DNA of 64,000 bases from Demequina pelophila (GCF_000971175.1 NZ_BBLY01000005.1:186001-250000); one strand, 5' to 3'. Counted from the first letter of the stretch, positions 28,533 to 38,380 are shown. Made by a program: numbers and translations. The notes: generated by a model not told the origin, from the letters alone.

Positions 28533-30281
28533 ATGACCGACCAGGCGCCCCCGCCCACCGAGGCGGGATTCTTCACCACGATCCGCGGCTGGGGATTCAC
28601 CCGCGGCGACCGCGGGGTCGCGGGCGGCGTGGCCGCCGGCGTCGCCGATCGGCTGGGCTGGCCGCTGGGCTGGACCCGCGTCGCCTTCGTCGCCGCCGGC
28701 GCGATGCTGACCGGGATGGCCCTGCTGGCCTATGCCGCCGCCTGGGCGCTGCTGCCGGACCGGCGCGGCCGCATCGTCGCCCAGGACCTGGGCCGCGGCG
28801 AGCCGAACGTGGGCGCGATCATCGTGATCGCGATCGTCGCCGTCCTCGGGCTGGCGAACCTCAACCAGGCGCCGTGGATGTTCGGCGCGTGGGGCTGGGG
28901 CGACGCGTGGCCGTGGGACCAGGGCCCGTTCACCTCCTCGCTCAGCGCGCTGGGCACCGTCCTCGGTGTGCTGTTCTCGCTCGCGGTGCTCGCCGGCGTC
29001 GCGGTGCTGGTCGTCCTCCTGGTGCGCCAGGGTCGCGACCGCTCCGGGGGCACGCCCGGCGCGCCCGGTGCTCCGCGGCCCGACCCGGGGCCGGTCCCCG
29101 GCACCGCCCCCGGTTCGCCGTCCACGCCGGACGGAGGATCCGCCGCGCCCGGCGACCCCGGAACGGAGCCCGGCCCCACCCCCATCTACGCCGTCCCGCC
29201 CGCGTGGGCCGCCGACCGCGCCCGCCAGCGGGCGGACAACGTGGCCGCCGCGCACCGCGCCGCGGACGATGCGGTGGTCGCCGGGCAGGCCGCGGCGGAC
29301 GCGGCGACGGAGGCCGCGCATCGTGCCGCGTCCGATGCCGACCTCGCCGCGAGCGCGACCACTGCGGCCACGGCCGGCGCCTGGGCGCCGGAGCAGGCCC
29401 GGGCGTACGGCGCGTCCCCGGCCGCGCCGGGCGCGGGGCAGCCTCCGTACGGCGGCGCCTCCTACCCCGCGGCCCCCTACGCCGGCGCGCCGTACCCCGC
29501 GGGCACCCACCCCGCCGCGCCGTCGACGCCTCCGCGCCCCCCGCGCGTGCCGGGCCCGGGCGCAGCCTTCTACCTGCTCACGCTGGCCTGGTTCGTGCTG
29601 TCGATCGTCGGCGTGGCGCTCGCCGCCTGGCAGGACCGCCTCGCGGTGCCGGCCGTGCCCGCGTGGATCGCGGTGTTCGTCACCGGACTCGGCGTGCTGC
29701 TCGCGATCGTCGCGCTCGTGGGGCGCAAGCTCGGGTTCCTGGGCTTCCTGGGCGGCCTGCTGCTGCTGCCGCTGGGTGCGGTGATCGTGCAGGCCGACGA
29801 GATCCGGGACGGCTCCTTCGGCCGCGAGTGGATCCCCGAGATCAACTTCGTGCGCGACGGCGACGACGTAGTGCATGTGCGCATCGGTGACCTCGACATC
29901 TACCGGTCCGACCCGGAGTCGACCGCAGGCGCGGACCCGCTCGCCGTGTTCGAGGACGAGTTCTCCGTGCTGATCTTCCCCGGCTCGTGCGAGGAGATCG
30001 GCTCCCACTCCGTGACCGGAAACACCATCGTCGCCCAGGATCTGACCGGCGAGCGACGCCTCTCCATCGAGGACGCGGAGACCGTCGTCCGGATCGATGC
30101 AGGCGCGGGCGTCGCGGTCGATGCGCCCGGCGGCGCGACCGTCGTGTGGCCGGGCCGCGGGCTGTCCTGCGAGGTGCCCGCCGGCGACGCACTCGCGGCG
30201 ATGACCCCCACCCAGCCGTTCGTCACCCTCGACGTCGCCGCGGAGGGCGCCGTCGTCACCATCGAGGAGGTCTCGCGATGA
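28533..30281 (+). CDS. PspC-domain membrane protein with C-terminal LiaF-like region
   Basis: A 582-residue envelope-stress type protein. Residues ~12-75 form a PspC domain ('GVAGGVAAGVADRLGWPLGWTRVAF'), followed by two membrane spans, a 170-residue Pro/Ala/Gly-rich linker, about three further spans (residues ~350-420) and a soluble C-terminal domain ending in 'FVTLDVAAEGAVVTIEEVSR', similar in style to LiaF/toastrack domains. GAGGAG precedes the ATG. The divergent kinase/regulator pair is the probable control system. The linker includes a DDA codon run that carries the dispersed GGACGATGC word. Confidence 0.8.
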   Translation: MTDQAPPPTEAGFFTTIRGWGFTRGDRGVAGGVAAGVADRLGWPLGWTRVAFVAAGAMLTGMALLAYAAAWALLPDRRGRIVAQDLGRGEPNVGAIIVIAIVAVLGLANLNQAPWMFGAWGWGDAWPWDQGPFTSSLSALGTVLGVLFSLAVLAGVAVLVVLLVRQGRDRSGGTPGAPGAPRPDPGPVPGTAPGSPSTPDGGSAAPGDPGTEPGPTPIYAVPPAWAADRARQRADNVAAAHRAADDAVVAGQAAADAATEAAHRAASDADLAASATTAATAGAWAPEQARAYGASPAAPGAGQPPYGGASYPAAPYAGAPYPAGTHPAAPSTPPRPPRVPGPGAAFYLLTLAWFVLSIVGVALAAWQDRLAVPAVPAWIAVFVTGLGVLLAIVALVGRKLGFLGFLGGLLLLPLGAVIVQADEIRDGSFGREWIPEINFVRDGDDVVHVRIGDLDIYRSDPESTAGADPLAVFEDEFSVLIFPGSCEEIGSHSVTGNTIVAQDLTGERRLSIEDAETVVRIDAGAGVAVDAPGGATVVWPGRGLSCEVPAGDALAAMTPTQPFVTLDVAAEGAVVTIEEVSR

Positions 30282-30619
30282 GCACCGTCATCCGTCCCCG
30301 CAAGAGCCCAAGCGAGCGCGTCACCGGCGCTGTCTGGGGAGTCATCGTCGCCGCGCTCGGCGGCCTCGGGATCGCCGCACTGTCGGGATGGTCGGTCGAC
30401 GCCGAGCTCGCGCTGATCATCGCCCTCGCGGCGATGGGCGGGTGGCTGCTCGCCTCTGCCCTGGCCGTCGGGGTCCGCCAGCGTCGCCGCGAGCGCGAGG
30501 CCCTGGCCGCGCTCGAGCCGACGGTGGAGGAGCCTCCAGTCGGAGAGCCGCTGGTCGACGAGCCCACCACGGACTCCGACCCCGCCCCCACCACCGTCCG
30601 GGACACTGAGGACCGCTGA
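30278..30619 (+). CDS. small two-span membrane protein after PspC gene
   Basis: A 113-residue protein with two hydrophobic segments (about 15-38 and 42-66), a basic stretch RQRRREREAL and an acidic, Pro-rich C-terminus. Its ATG overlaps the PspC gene stop as ATGA, so it is cotranslated and probably acts with it. I do not recognise a family. Confidence 0.75.
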   Translation: MSTVIRPRKSPSERVTGAVWGVIVAALGGLGIAALSGWSVDAELALIIALAAMGGWLLASALAVGVRQRRREREALAALEPTVEEPPVGEPLVDEPTTDSDPAPTTVRDTEDR

Positions 30620-30731
30620 TCCGCCCCCCTCGCGTCCTGCGGGACGGTGAGGACCGCCAGTCACCTGACACGCCGGTCCCCACTGTCCCGCAGGACGCAT
30701 TGACGCAACGATGGCGGTCCTCACTGTCCCG
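30598..30731. terminator. nested palindrome spanning both stops of convergent genes
   Basis: Outer arms GGGACACTGAGGACCGC / GCGGTCCTCACTGTCCC and inner arms CGTCCTGCGGGACGGTG / CACTGTCCCGCAGGACG form a two-level inverted repeat. It contains the last codons of both the upstream (+) and downstream (-) genes, and most likely terminates both transcripts. Confidence 0.75.
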
Positions 30732-32169
30732 GACCGCGAGCAGGGGCGAGACCCGCAGTCACCACCGTGCGCCTCCCGGTGTACGCGATCGCGAGCCTGA
30801 ACAGCGCCCATGCCACCCCACCGACGGCGGTGGCGGTCATCGCGAGCGCGAGGTCGGGCTGGAAGACGCGCACCGTCGCGAGGGGCGCGCCCATGAGGCT
30901 CGGCACGAGGGACATCAGCACCCACGCCGCCAGCGTGGTCGTGAGGAGCGGGAACCACAGGCTGAACAGGCCCGCCGCGCCGGACTTTGCGCGGATCGCC
31001 GCTCGCTTGCGCCACGCCCACGCCATGGACATCAGGTAGAGGAGCGGCGCGAGCGCGAGGCCCACGAACAGCGCCTTCTGAGACCAGCGCGACCCCTCGC
31101 CGTCGTAGTCGAGGCCCAGCGCGATGGCGGTGACCCCGAAGCGCAACTGCGTGGTCTCGCCGAACCCGACGCCGCTGCCGCCGTTGACCAGGACCACCAC
31201 CGCATCGTCCCCCGCCGGAATCATCGTGGCCTGAGTCTCGATGCCCGGCGTCGACCCCGTGTGTCCGACCGTCCCTTCGGCCGTGTCGACGTACCAGCCC
31301 AGGCCGTAGAAGGGGGAGACGGCGCCGGCGGGGCTCATCATCCGGGCCTTGCCCTCGGCGCTGAGCACGTCGTCCTCGCCGTTCATCATCATGGCGAGGT
31401 AGGCGGCCAGGTCGTTGGCGCTGGCGACGATGCCGCCCTGGGGCGCGGTCACCACGTCGGTGCGGTTCTCCGCCACCGGCCGCTTGGTCCAGAACCACGG
31501 GGTGTGTCCGCTCGCCATCTCGTCGTGGATCTGGCCGTCGGCGACGAAGCTGGCGTGCATCCCGACGGGCTCGAGGATCCGTTCGGCCACGTACGACTGG
31601 TAGTCGACGGCCGCGACCTCCTCGATCAGCCTCCCAAGCACCTGGTAGTTGGCGTTGGAGTACTCCCACCGGGTTCCCGGGGCGTGGGCAGGATCCACGT
31701 CCGCGAGGGCGGCGACGGCCGCCTCGAGTGGGGCGGCGCCGTCCGACGTACCGCGGGAGCTGTTGCCCTGCAGCGTCGAGAAGCCACTGGTGTGACTGAG
31801 CAGCTCGAGCACGGAGGGCGCGCCGGCGGGGGCTCCGGCGAGGGAGGACACGTGGTCGCCGGCGGAGTCGTCGAGGTCGACCCGCCCGGCCTCGACCAGC
31901 TGCATGACCGCGAGTGCGGTGAAGCTCTTCGAGATCGAGCCGATCACGAACGGGGTGTCCGCCGTGACAGGCTCGTCGGACCCGACCCGCATCACGCCGC
32001 GCGCCCCGGATTCCGACACCTCGCCGTCCGTGACCACCGCATACGCCACTCCGGGCGCTCCCGAGGCCGGCATCTCCGCGGCGATGTAGTCCTCGATCGT
32101 GCCGCTCGGCACGACGGCGCCGACGACCGCGCCGAGGCCGAGCGCCGCGAGGGCCAGCAGCTGCCGCAT
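30721..32169 (-). CDS. membrane-anchored serine hydrolase, class C beta-lactamase fold
   Basis: A 482-residue protein with an N-terminal signal segment, a penicillin-binding/beta-lactamase class C domain (residues ~25-340) and three C-terminal membrane spans. Active-site motifs are SxxK in 'GSISKSF', YxN in 'EYSNANYQV' and HTG in 'VGHTGSTPG'. Proteins of this layout are peptidases or esterases acting at the cell envelope; a true beta-lactamase role cannot be claimed. GGAGGG precedes the ATG and a TAGGGT box lies about 40 bases upstream. Confidence 0.85.
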   Translation of the reverse strand: MRQLLALAALGLGAVVGAVVPSGTIEDYIAAEMPASGAPGVAYAVVTDGEVSESGARGVMRVGSDEPVTADTPFVIGSISKSFTALAVMQLVEAGRVDLDDSAGDHVSSLAGAPAGAPSVLELLSHTSGFSTLQGNSSRGTSDGAAPLEAAVAALADVDPAHAPGTRWEYSNANYQVLGRLIEEVAAVDYQSYVAERILEPVGMHASFVADGQIHDEMASGHTPWFWTKRPVAENRTDVVTAPQGGIVASANDLAAYLAMMMNGEDDVLSAEGKARMMSPAGAVSPFYGLGWYVDTAEGTVGHTGSTPGIETQATMIPAGDDAVVVLVNGGSGVGFGETTQLRFGVTAIALGLDYDGEGSRWSQKALFVGLALAPLLYLMSMAWAWRKRAAIRAKSGAAGLFSLWFPLLTTTLAAWVLMSLVPSLMGAPLATVRVFQPDLALAMTATAVGGVAWALFRLAIAYTGRRTVVTAGLAPARGPGQ

Positions 32170-32210
32170 CAGGTCCCTCCCGAGCGGGGTGCACGTGCGA
32201 GGACGTTCCG

Positions 32211-32216
32211 ACCCTA
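32211..32216 (-). promoter_or_regulatory. -10 box TAGGGT for serine hydrolase gene
   Basis: TAGGGT on the minus strand, giving a leader of about 35 bases with a GGAGGG ribosome-binding site. Confidence 0.45.
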
Positions 32217-32300
32217 GCGGCGGCGGGCTGGCCCGGCAACGGCATCATCCCTCGCAGAGCCCAGGGCCGGCGACAGCCGCGAAGACCCGTCAGCAGACGC

Positions 32301-32337
32301 GAACGGGGCGCCGAGCGATCCGCTCGGCGCCCCGTTC
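32301..32337. terminator. guaA terminator hairpin
   Basis: Perfect 17-base stem GAACGGGGCGCCGAGCG / CGCTCGGCGCCCCGTTC with a three-base loop, six bases past the guaA stop. Confidence 0.8.
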
Positions 32338-32342
32338 CGCGC

Positions 32343-33914
32343 CTACTCCCACTCGATGGTGCCCGGCGGCTTGCTCGTCACGTCGAGCACCACGCGGTTG
32401 ACCTCGCTCACCTCGTTGGTGATGCGGTTGGAGACGTGCGCGAGCACCTCGTAGGGCACGCGCGACCAGTCGGCGGTCATGGCGTCCTCGGAGGACACGG
32501 GGCGCAGCACGATGGGGTGGCCGTAGGTGCGGCCGTCGCCCTGGACGCCCACGGAGCGCACGTCGGCGAGCAGCACCACGGGGCACTGCCAGATCGAGTC
32601 GTCCAGCCCGGCCGCGGTGAGCTCCTCGCGGGCGATCGCGTCGGCCCGGCGCAGGATCTCCAGGCGCTCCCAGGTCACCTCGCCGATGATGCGGATGCCC
32701 AGGCCCGGGCCGGGGAACGGCTGGCGGCCCACGATGTCCTCGGGGATGCCCAGCTCGCGGCCCACGGCGCGGACCTCGTCCTTGAACAGCGCGCGCAGCG
32801 GCTCCACCAAGGAGAACTGCAGGTCGTCGGGGAGACCGCCCACGTTGTGGTGGCTCTTGATGTTGGCCGCGCCCTCGCCGCCGCCGGACTCGACGACGTC
32901 GGGGTACAGCGTGCCCTGGACTAGGAAGTCGACGGACTCGCCGTGCGCGTCCGCGTCCTCGACGATCTGCCGGGCCGCGTCCTCGAACACGCGGATGAAC
33001 TCGCGGCCGATGATCTTGCGCTTGGTCTCGGGGTCGGACACCCCGGCGAGCGCCTCGAGGAACCGCTCCTTCTCGTCGCGCACGATGAGGTTGACGCCGG
33101 TCGAGGCGACGAAGTCCTGCTCGATCTGCTCGACCTCGCCCGCGCGCATGAGCCCGTGGTCCACGTGCACGCACACCAGCTGGTCGCCCACGGCCTTCTG
33201 CACGATCGCCGCGGCCACGGCGGAGTCCACGCCGCCGGACAGCGCGCAGATCACCCGCTTGGAGCCCACCTGCTCGCGGATCAGGGCGACCTGCTCGTCG
33301 ATGACGTTGGCGGAGGTCCAGTCGGGCTGGAGGCCGGCGACGTTGTAGAGGAAGTTCTCGATCGCGTGCTGGCCCAGCGGCGAGTGCTTGACCTCGGGGT
33401 GCCACTGCACGCCGCACATGCGCCGCTCGAGGTCCTCGAACGCGGCGACGGGCGCGCCCTCGGTGGTCGCGAGCACGGAGAAGCCGGGCGGCGCGGACTG
33501 GACCGAGTCCCCGTGGCTCATCCACACCTCCTGCACCGCGGGGCTGCCCGCGAGCGCGGTGCCGGGCGCGGCCACGGAGGCCTGGGTGCGGCCGTACTCG
33601 CGCAGGCCGGTCTTGGCGACGGTGCCGCCCAGGGCCTGCGCCATGGCCTGGAAGCCGTAGCAGATGCCCATGACGGGCACGCCGGCCTCGAACAGGGCGG
33701 GGTCGATCTGGGGGGCGCCGTCCTCGTACACGGAGGACGGGCCGCCGGACAGGATGACGGCGGCGGGGTCCTTGGCGAGCATGTCGGCCGCGCTCATCGA
33801 GTGGGGCACGATCTCGGAGTAGACGCTCGCCTCGCGGACCCGGCGGGCGATCAGCTGCGCGTACTGCGCGCCGCAGTCGACCACCAGGACCGGGCGGTGC
33901 TGGGTCTGATTCAT
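32343..33914 (-). CDS. guaA: GMP synthase (glutamine-hydrolysing)
   Basis: Converts XMP to GMP. The 523 residues combine a class I amidotransferase domain (catalytic Cys in '[10 protein letters not shown]', His/Glu in '[10 protein letters not shown]') with an ATP-pyrophosphatase domain ('[13 protein letters not shown]') and the dimerisation domain ending '[16 protein letters not shown]'. Its ATG overlaps the stop of the DUF3817 gene by one base, so it ends a SURF1-DUF3817-guaA operon. Confidence 0.96.
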   Translation of the reverse strand: MNQTQHRPVLVVDCGAQYAQLIARRVREASVYSEIVPHSMSAADMLAKDPAAVILSGGPSSVYEDGAPQIDPALFEAGVPVMGICYGFQAMAQALGGTVAKTGLREYGRTQASVAAPGTALAGSPAVQEVWMSHGDSVQSAPPGFSVLATTEGAPVAAFEDLERRMCGVQWHPEVKHSPLGQHAIENFLYNVAGLQPDWTSANVIDEQVALIREQVGSKRVICALSGGVDSAVAAAIVQKAVGDQLVCVHVDHGLMRAGEVEQIEQDFVASTGVNLIVRDEKERFLEALAGVSDPETKRKIIGREFIRVFEDAARQIVEDADAHGESVDFLVQGTLYPDVVESGGGEGAANIKSHHNVGGLPDDLQFSLVEPLRALFKDEVRAVGRELGIPEDIVGRQPFPGPGLGIRIIGEVTWERLEILRRADAIAREELTAAGLDDSIWQCPVVLLADVRSVGVQGDGRTYGHPIVLRPVSSEDAMTADWSRVPYEVLAHVSNRITNEVSEVNRVVLDVTSKPPGTIEWE

Positions 33915-34252
33915 CACGCCCCCACGGTAGTCGCGACCTCGCGGGTCACGCGCCGCTCCGCCACGAAGGACAGCACCGGCACCACGCCGCCGGCCGCCAT
34001 GAACACCAGTCGCACGATCCCCCACCGCATGAGCATCCACAGGTGCGCGACCGCGGCGAGGTACACGATGAACACCCAGCCGTGCACGATCGCGACGGGC
34101 AGCAGGATGGGATCGAGCGCCTCCTTCACGCCGTCCAGGCCCGGCAGGTAGCGCAGCATCCCCACCGTCACGATGAGCAGCAGCGTGCCCGTGATGATCG
34201 CCATGACGCGGTAGCGCAGCAGCGCCCCGCGGATCGGTCCCGCATCGCTCAC
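33914..34252 (-). CDS. DUF3817 membrane protein
   Basis: A 112-residue protein with three hydrophobic segments; '[21 protein letters not shown]' and '[17 protein letters not shown]' are typical of DUF3817. Start is GTG, overlapping the SURF1 stop as GTGA. DUF3817 genes commonly neighbour guaA in actinobacteria; function unknown. Confidence 0.85.
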   Translation of the reverse strand: MSDAGPIRGALLRYRVMAIITGTLLLIVTVGMLRYLPGLDGVKEALDPILLPVAIVHGWVFIVYLAAVAHLWMLMRWGIVRLVFMAAGGVVPVLSFVAERRVTREVATTVGA

Positions 34253-35016
34253 TCGTCGTCTCCCAAGGACTCGCGCGCGCCCGGCGCCTCCGGGAGCGCG
34301 CGACCATTGTCCCGCACCCAGCGCACCGCGATGAACAGGAAGAACGCGCCGAACAGCCACCACTCCAGCGCGTACGCCACGGACCGGAAGTTCAGCTCGG
34401 TGGTGGGCTCGAGCGGCTCGAGCGCCGTCCACGTCTGCGTGCCCTCGTACGCCACCAGCACCGGCCCGTACAGCGGCGCGGGCCACGCCTGGGCGAGTTC
34501 CGCGGTGGAGATCGCGCTCGCCCAGAACGTCCCGGGCGCCGGTTCCTCCGTGGGAAGGGACGATGCGCCGGCCGCCTCGGACGCGCGCAGGTAGCCGGTG
34601 AGGGTCGCCGCGCCCGGGCCCGGATCGGGCCCGGCGGCCTCCCCGTCGGGGCGCCAGCCCACGACGACGGCGAGCGTCGCCGGCTCGCCGGTGCCCGTCG
34701 CATCGGCCGGGACCGTGAGCGCCCGGACGAGCATCCGGGCCGCCACCCCGTCCACCTCGCGGCCGGAGACCACGGCGGCCGGCGCATCGGCCCAGGTCCC
34801 GGACACCGTCACCTGCCGGCCGATCGCGCCCGTGGGCGCGGCGCCCGGCGCGGCGACGTCCGCGAGCGGGACGGGCGGGTCGGGCTGGACGGTCACGCCG
34901 GTGGACGAGGCCCGGGTCCACTGCCACCAGCCGAGCGCGCCGCACACCACGACCACCACGGTCGCGAGGGCCGTCGCGACGGCGACGGCGCCCCATCTCA
35001 CCCGCGTCACCCGCAC
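34249..35016 (-). CDS. SURF1-family cytochrome oxidase biogenesis protein
   Basis: A 255-residue membrane protein with one hydrophobic segment at each end and an extracellular domain between. '[10 protein letters not shown]' after the first span, '[16 protein letters not shown]' and the closing '[25 protein letters not shown]' are SURF1 hallmarks. The family assists heme a insertion into cytochrome c oxidase. First gene of the guaA operon; TAGACT at 35067-35062 may be its -10 box. Confidence 0.85.
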   Translation of the reverse strand: MRVTRVRWGAVAVATALATVVVVVCGALGWWQWTRASSTGVTVQPDPPVPLADVAAPGAAPTGAIGRQVTVSGTWADAPAAVVSGREVDGVAARMLVRALTVPADATGTGEPATLAVVVGWRPDGEAAGPDPGPGAATLTGYLRASEAAGASSLPTEEPAPGTFWASAISTAELAQAWPAPLYGPVLVAYEGTQTWTALEPLEPTTELNFRSVAYALEWWLFGAFFLFIAVRWVRDNGRALPEAPGARESLGDDE

Positions 35017-35061
35017 CTCGCCTTCACGGCCGCCGGAGCGCGGCCTCCTCTGGGTGGCGCC

Positions 35062-35067
35062 AGTCTA
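35062..35067 (-). promoter_or_regulatory. -10 box TAGACT for SURF1 operon
   Basis: TAGACT on the minus strand, about 45 bases before the SURF1 ATG. Confidence 0.4.
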
Positions 35068-35079
35068 GGGCCGCGGCCC

Positions 35080-35117
35080 GGGCCCATGGTCCCGGGCGGC
35101 GGCGGGACCTTCGGGCG
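35080..35117. promoter_or_regulatory. pair of DosR-like boxes upstream of pta
   Basis: Distal box GGGCCCATGGTCCC (35080-35093) and proximal half-conserved box GGGACCTTCGGGCG (35104-35117), 24 bases centre to centre. If pta is leaderless from 35152, the proximal box is centred at about -41.5 and the distal at -65.5, the spacing expected for DosR-type activation. Confidence 0.5.
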
Positions 35118-35139
35118 GGCCGCCGCCCCTCTTCCGTGA

Positions 35140-35145
35140 CACGAT
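35140..35145 (+). promoter_or_regulatory. candidate leaderless -10 box CACGAT for pta
   Basis: CACGAT-N6-GTG; keeps the A at position 2 and T at position 6 of the -10 hexamer. No ribosome-binding site precedes the GTG. Confidence 0.4.
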
Positions 35146-35151
35146 GGGCCA

Positions 35152-37230
35152 GTGACTCGCAGCATCTATATCGCATCCGCGGAAGGCGACACCGGCAAGT
35201 CGACCATCGCGCTCGGCATCACCAATCTGCTCGCCAAGCAGGTCGGGCGGGTCGGAATCTTCCGCCCCGTCTCCCGGGTCAAGGAGGGTCGCGACTACGT
35301 CCTCGACCTGCTCCTGGGCCACGAGAGCATCGACCTCACCTACGAGGAGGCCGTGGGCGTCACGTACGCGGACGTGCACGCGGACCCGGACAAGGCCCTC
35401 GCGACCATCCTCCAGCGCTATCACGCGCTCGAGCGCAAGTGCGACGCGGTCGTCGTGGTCGGCACCGACTACACCGACGTGTCCGCCGCCGCGGAGCTGG
35501 AGTTCAACGGCCGCGTGGCCGCGAACATCGGCGTGCCCGTCGTGCTCGTGGTGCACGGCCACGAGCGCACGCCGCAGGACGTCAAGCAGGTGGTGACCGC
35601 CGCCCGCGCGGAGCTGCAGAACTCGCACGCCCACGTCGCCGGCCACTTCGTCAACCGCTGCAACCCGGCGGACCTCGACACGATCCGCGCCCTGTTCCCC
35701 GCGGACCAGGTGCTGGGCATCCTGCCGGAGAACGAGCTCATCCTCGCGCCGTCCATGTCGCAGCTGCTCAAGGCCGTCGACGGCACGCTCGTCACCGGCG
35801 ACCCGGCGCTGCTGTCGCGCGAGAGCCGCGGCATCATCGTGGGCGCGATGACCACCGCGAACCTGCTGTCGCGCATCGAGGACGGCGAGGTCATCATCAC
35901 CCCCGGCGACCGCGCCGACACGCTCCTCGCCCTGCTCGCCGCGCACGGCGCCGAGGGCTTCCCCTCGCTGACCGGCGTGATCCTGTCCGGCGGCTTCGAG
36001 CCCCGCTCCGCGGTGCGCCGCCTGGTCGAGGGCCTGGGCTCCTCGCTGCCGGTGGTCCGCACGGAGATGGACACCTTCGAGACCGCGCACCGCTGCTCCG
36101 TCACCCGCGGCCGCCTGTCGCGCGAGAGCCAGCTCAAGGTGGACCTCGCCCTCGCGATGTTCGAGGAGTACGTCGACACCGACGCGCTGCGCGCCATGCT
36201 CGACGTCGCCCGCACGGACGTGGTCACGCCGCTCATGTTCGAGTACGGCCTGCTGGACCGCGCCCGCTCGGACAAGAAGCACATCGTCCTGCCCGAGGGC
36301 GGCGACGACCGCATCCTGCGCGCCGCATCGTCCCTGCTCACCCGCGACGTGGTGGACCTCACCATCCTGGGCTCCGAGACCACGATCCGCGCCCGCGCGG
36401 CCGAGCTGGGCCTCGAGCTCGACGCCGCCCGCATCGTCGACCCGACCGACCCCGAGTACGTCGAGGCGTTCGCGCAGAAGTACTACGAGCTGCGCAAGCA
36501 CAAGGGCGCGACCATCGACGCCGCGCGCGACCGCGTCCAGGACGTCAGCTACTTCGGCACGATGATGGTCCAGGAGGGCCTCGCGGACGGCATGGTGTCC
36601 GGCGCCGCGCACACGACGGCGCACACGATCATGCCGTCGTTCCAGATCATCAAGACCGTGCCGGGCGTCTCGGTCGTGTCGTCCGTGTTCTTCATGTGCC
36701 TCGCGGACCGCGTGCTGGTCTACGGCGACTGCGCCGTCAACCCGGACCCGACCGCGGAGCAGCTCGCGGACATCGCGATCTCCTCCGCGGAGACCGCCCA
36801 GCAGTTCGACGTCGAGCCCCGCGTGGCCATGCTCTCCTACTCGACCGGCGAGTCCGGCTCGGGCTCGGACGTGGACAAGGTGCGCGAGGCGACCCGCCTG
36901 GTGCGCGAGCGCCGCCCCGACCTGCTGGTCGACGGCCCGATCCAGTACGACGCCGCCGTCGAGCCGTCCGTGGCCCGCTCGAAGGCCCCCGACTCCCCCG
37001 TGGCCGGTCGTGCGACCGTGCTGGTCTTCCCCGACCTCAACACGGGCAACAACACCTACAAGGCGGTGCAGCGCTCCGCCGGGGCGGTCGCCGTCGGCCC
37101 CGTGCTCCAGGGTCTGCGCAAGCCGGTCAACGACCTCTCGCGCGGCGCGCTGGTGCAGGACATCGTCAACACTGTCGCCATCACGGCGATCCAGGCACAG
37201 AACCTCGTCAACTCGGAAGGCAACGCGTGA
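35152..37230 (+). CDS. pta: phosphate acetyltransferase (long form with DRTGG domain)
   Basis: Interconverts acetyl-CoA and acetyl-phosphate. The 692 residues have an N-terminal P-loop, BioD-like domain ('IASAEGDTGKSTIALG'), a central DRTGG domain (about 220-330) and the C-terminal catalytic PTA domain from about residue 365 ('KHIVLPEGGDDRILRAA', 'SVFFMCLADRVLVYGDCAVNPDP', 'VFPDLNTGNNTYKAVQR'). Start is GTG. The stop overlaps the GTG of ackA, the standard pta-ackA operon. Two DosR-like boxes lie upstream. Confidence 0.95.
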   Translation: MTRSIYIASAEGDTGKSTIALGITNLLAKQVGRVGIFRPVSRVKEGRDYVLDLLLGHESIDLTYEEAVGVTYADVHADPDKALATILQRYHALERKCDAVVVVGTDYTDVSAAAELEFNGRVAANIGVPVVLVVHGHERTPQDVKQVVTAARAELQNSHAHVAGHFVNRCNPADLDTIRALFPADQVLGILPENELILAPSMSQLLKAVDGTLVTGDPALLSRESRGIIVGAMTTANLLSRIEDGEVIITPGDRADTLLALLAAHGAEGFPSLTGVILSGGFEPRSAVRRLVEGLGSSLPVVRTEMDTFETAHRCSVTRGRLSRESQLKVDLALAMFEEYVDTDALRAMLDVARTDVVTPLMFEYGLLDRARSDKKHIVLPEGGDDRILRAASSLLTRDVVDLTILGSETTIRARAAELGLELDAARIVDPTDPEYVEAFAQKYYELRKHKGATIDAARDRVQDVSYFGTMMVQEGLADGMVSGAAHTTAHTIMPSFQIIKTVPGVSVVSSVFFMCLADRVLVYGDCAVNPDPTAEQLADIAISSAETAQQFDVEPRVAMLSYSTGESGSGSDVDKVREATRLVRERRPDLLVDGPIQYDAAVEPSVARSKAPDSPVAGRATVLVFPDLNTGNNTYKAVQRSAGAVAVGPVLQGLRKPVNDLSRGALVQDIVNTVAITAIQAQNLVNSEGNA

Positions 37231-38357
37231 GCACCATGACCAACGGAATCGCACTCGTCCTCAACTGCGGCTCCAGCTCTGTCAAGTACCAGGTCGTCGA
37301 CACGGCGCAGGAGGCCCCGCTGGCCTCCGGCATCGTCGAGCGCGTCCAGGACCACACGGAGGCCATCCGCGAGGTCATGACCACGCTCGAGGCCGACGAG
37401 AACGTGGACCTCGCCGCGATCACCGTCGTGGGCCACCGCGTGGTCCAGGGCGGCGACATCTTCACCGAGGCGACCGTGGTGACCGAGGACGTCGAGGCCA
37501 AGATCGACGAGTTGGGCACCCTCGCCCCGCTGCACAACCCCGCGAACCTCAAGGGCATCCGCGCGGCCAAGGAGGCCTTCCCGGGCCTCGCGCACGTGGC
37601 AGTCTTCGACACCGCGTTCCACACCACCATGCCCGCGCCGGCGTACACCTACGCCATCGACAAGGACGTGGCCGCGCAGTACAAGATCCGCCGCTACGGC
37701 GCCCACGGCACCTCGCACGCATTCGTGTCGCAGGCCGTCGCGGAGCTCGTCGGCCGCCCGGTCGAGGAGCTCAAGACCGTGGTCCTGCACCTGGGCAACG
37801 GCGCGTCGGCCACCGCGGTCGACGGCGGCAAGTCCGTCGACACCTCGATGGGCCTCACCCCGCTCGAGGGCCTCATGATGGGCACCCGCTCGGGCGACAT
37901 CGACCCGGCCGCGCTCATCCACCTGGGCCGCCAGGGCTGGACCTTCGACCAGCTGGACGACCTGCTCAACCGCAAGTCCGGCTTCATCGGCCTCACCGGC
38001 ATGTCCGACATGCGCGACATCGAGACGGCGTTCGACGCCGGCAACGCCGACGCGCAGCTCGCCCGTCACGTCTACGCCCACCGCATCAAGGGCTACGTGG
38101 GCAAGTACATGGCCGTCATGGGCGGCCTGGACACCATCGTGTTCACCGCGGGCATCGGCGAGAACGACTCGGCCGTGCGCCTCGAGTGCATGCAGGGCCT
38201 CGAGGGCCTGGGCATCGTCATCGACCCCGAGCGCAACGCGGGCCGCAAGAAGGTCGCCACGCTGATCTCCACCGACGACTCGCCGGTCCAGATCTGGGTG
38301 GTCCCCACCAACGAGGAGCGCGCCATCGCGCTGCAGTCGATCGCGGCGGCCGCGTAG
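37227..38357 (+). CDS. ackA: acetate kinase
   Basis: Makes ATP from acetyl-phosphate. Motifs: 'LVLNCGSSSVKYQ', 'VGHRVVQGG', 'FDTAFHTTMP', 'RRYGAHGTSHAF', 'HLGNGASATAV', 'TPLEGLMMGTRSGDIDP', 'FTAGIGEN'. GTG 37227 is preferred to the in-frame ATG at 37236: GGAAGG lies six bases before the GTG and the GTGA overlap with pta is typical coupling. The protein is then 376 residues; the alternative only removes three. Confidence 0.95.
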   Translation: MSTMTNGIALVLNCGSSSVKYQVVDTAQEAPLASGIVERVQDHTEAIREVMTTLEADENVDLAAITVVGHRVVQGGDIFTEATVVTEDVEAKIDELGTLAPLHNPANLKGIRAAKEAFPGLAHVAVFDTAFHTTMPAPAYTYAIDKDVAAQYKIRRYGAHGTSHAFVSQAVAELVGRPVEELKTVVLHLGNGASATAVDGGKSVDTSMGLTPLEGLMMGTRSGDIDPAALIHLGRQGWTFDQLDDLLNRKSGFIGLTGMSDMRDIETAFDAGNADAQLARHVYAHRIKGYVGKYMAVMGGLDTIVFTAGIGENDSAVRLECMQGLEGLGIVIDPERNAGRKKVATLISTDDSPVQIWVVPTNEERAIALQSIAAAA

Positions 38358-38380
38358 GCGCCACGCAGCCCCACCGCTTC

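Noticed and set aside
30721-32169. Antibiotic-resistance beta-lactamase
   Set aside because: The class C fold motifs are there, but the C-terminal membrane spans and envelope-type layout fit a housekeeping serine hydrolase; resistance cannot be claimed.
35065-37254. 729-codon open frame on the - strand opposite pta
   Set aside because: Shadow frame; the + strand has an intact, motif-rich phosphate acetyltransferase.
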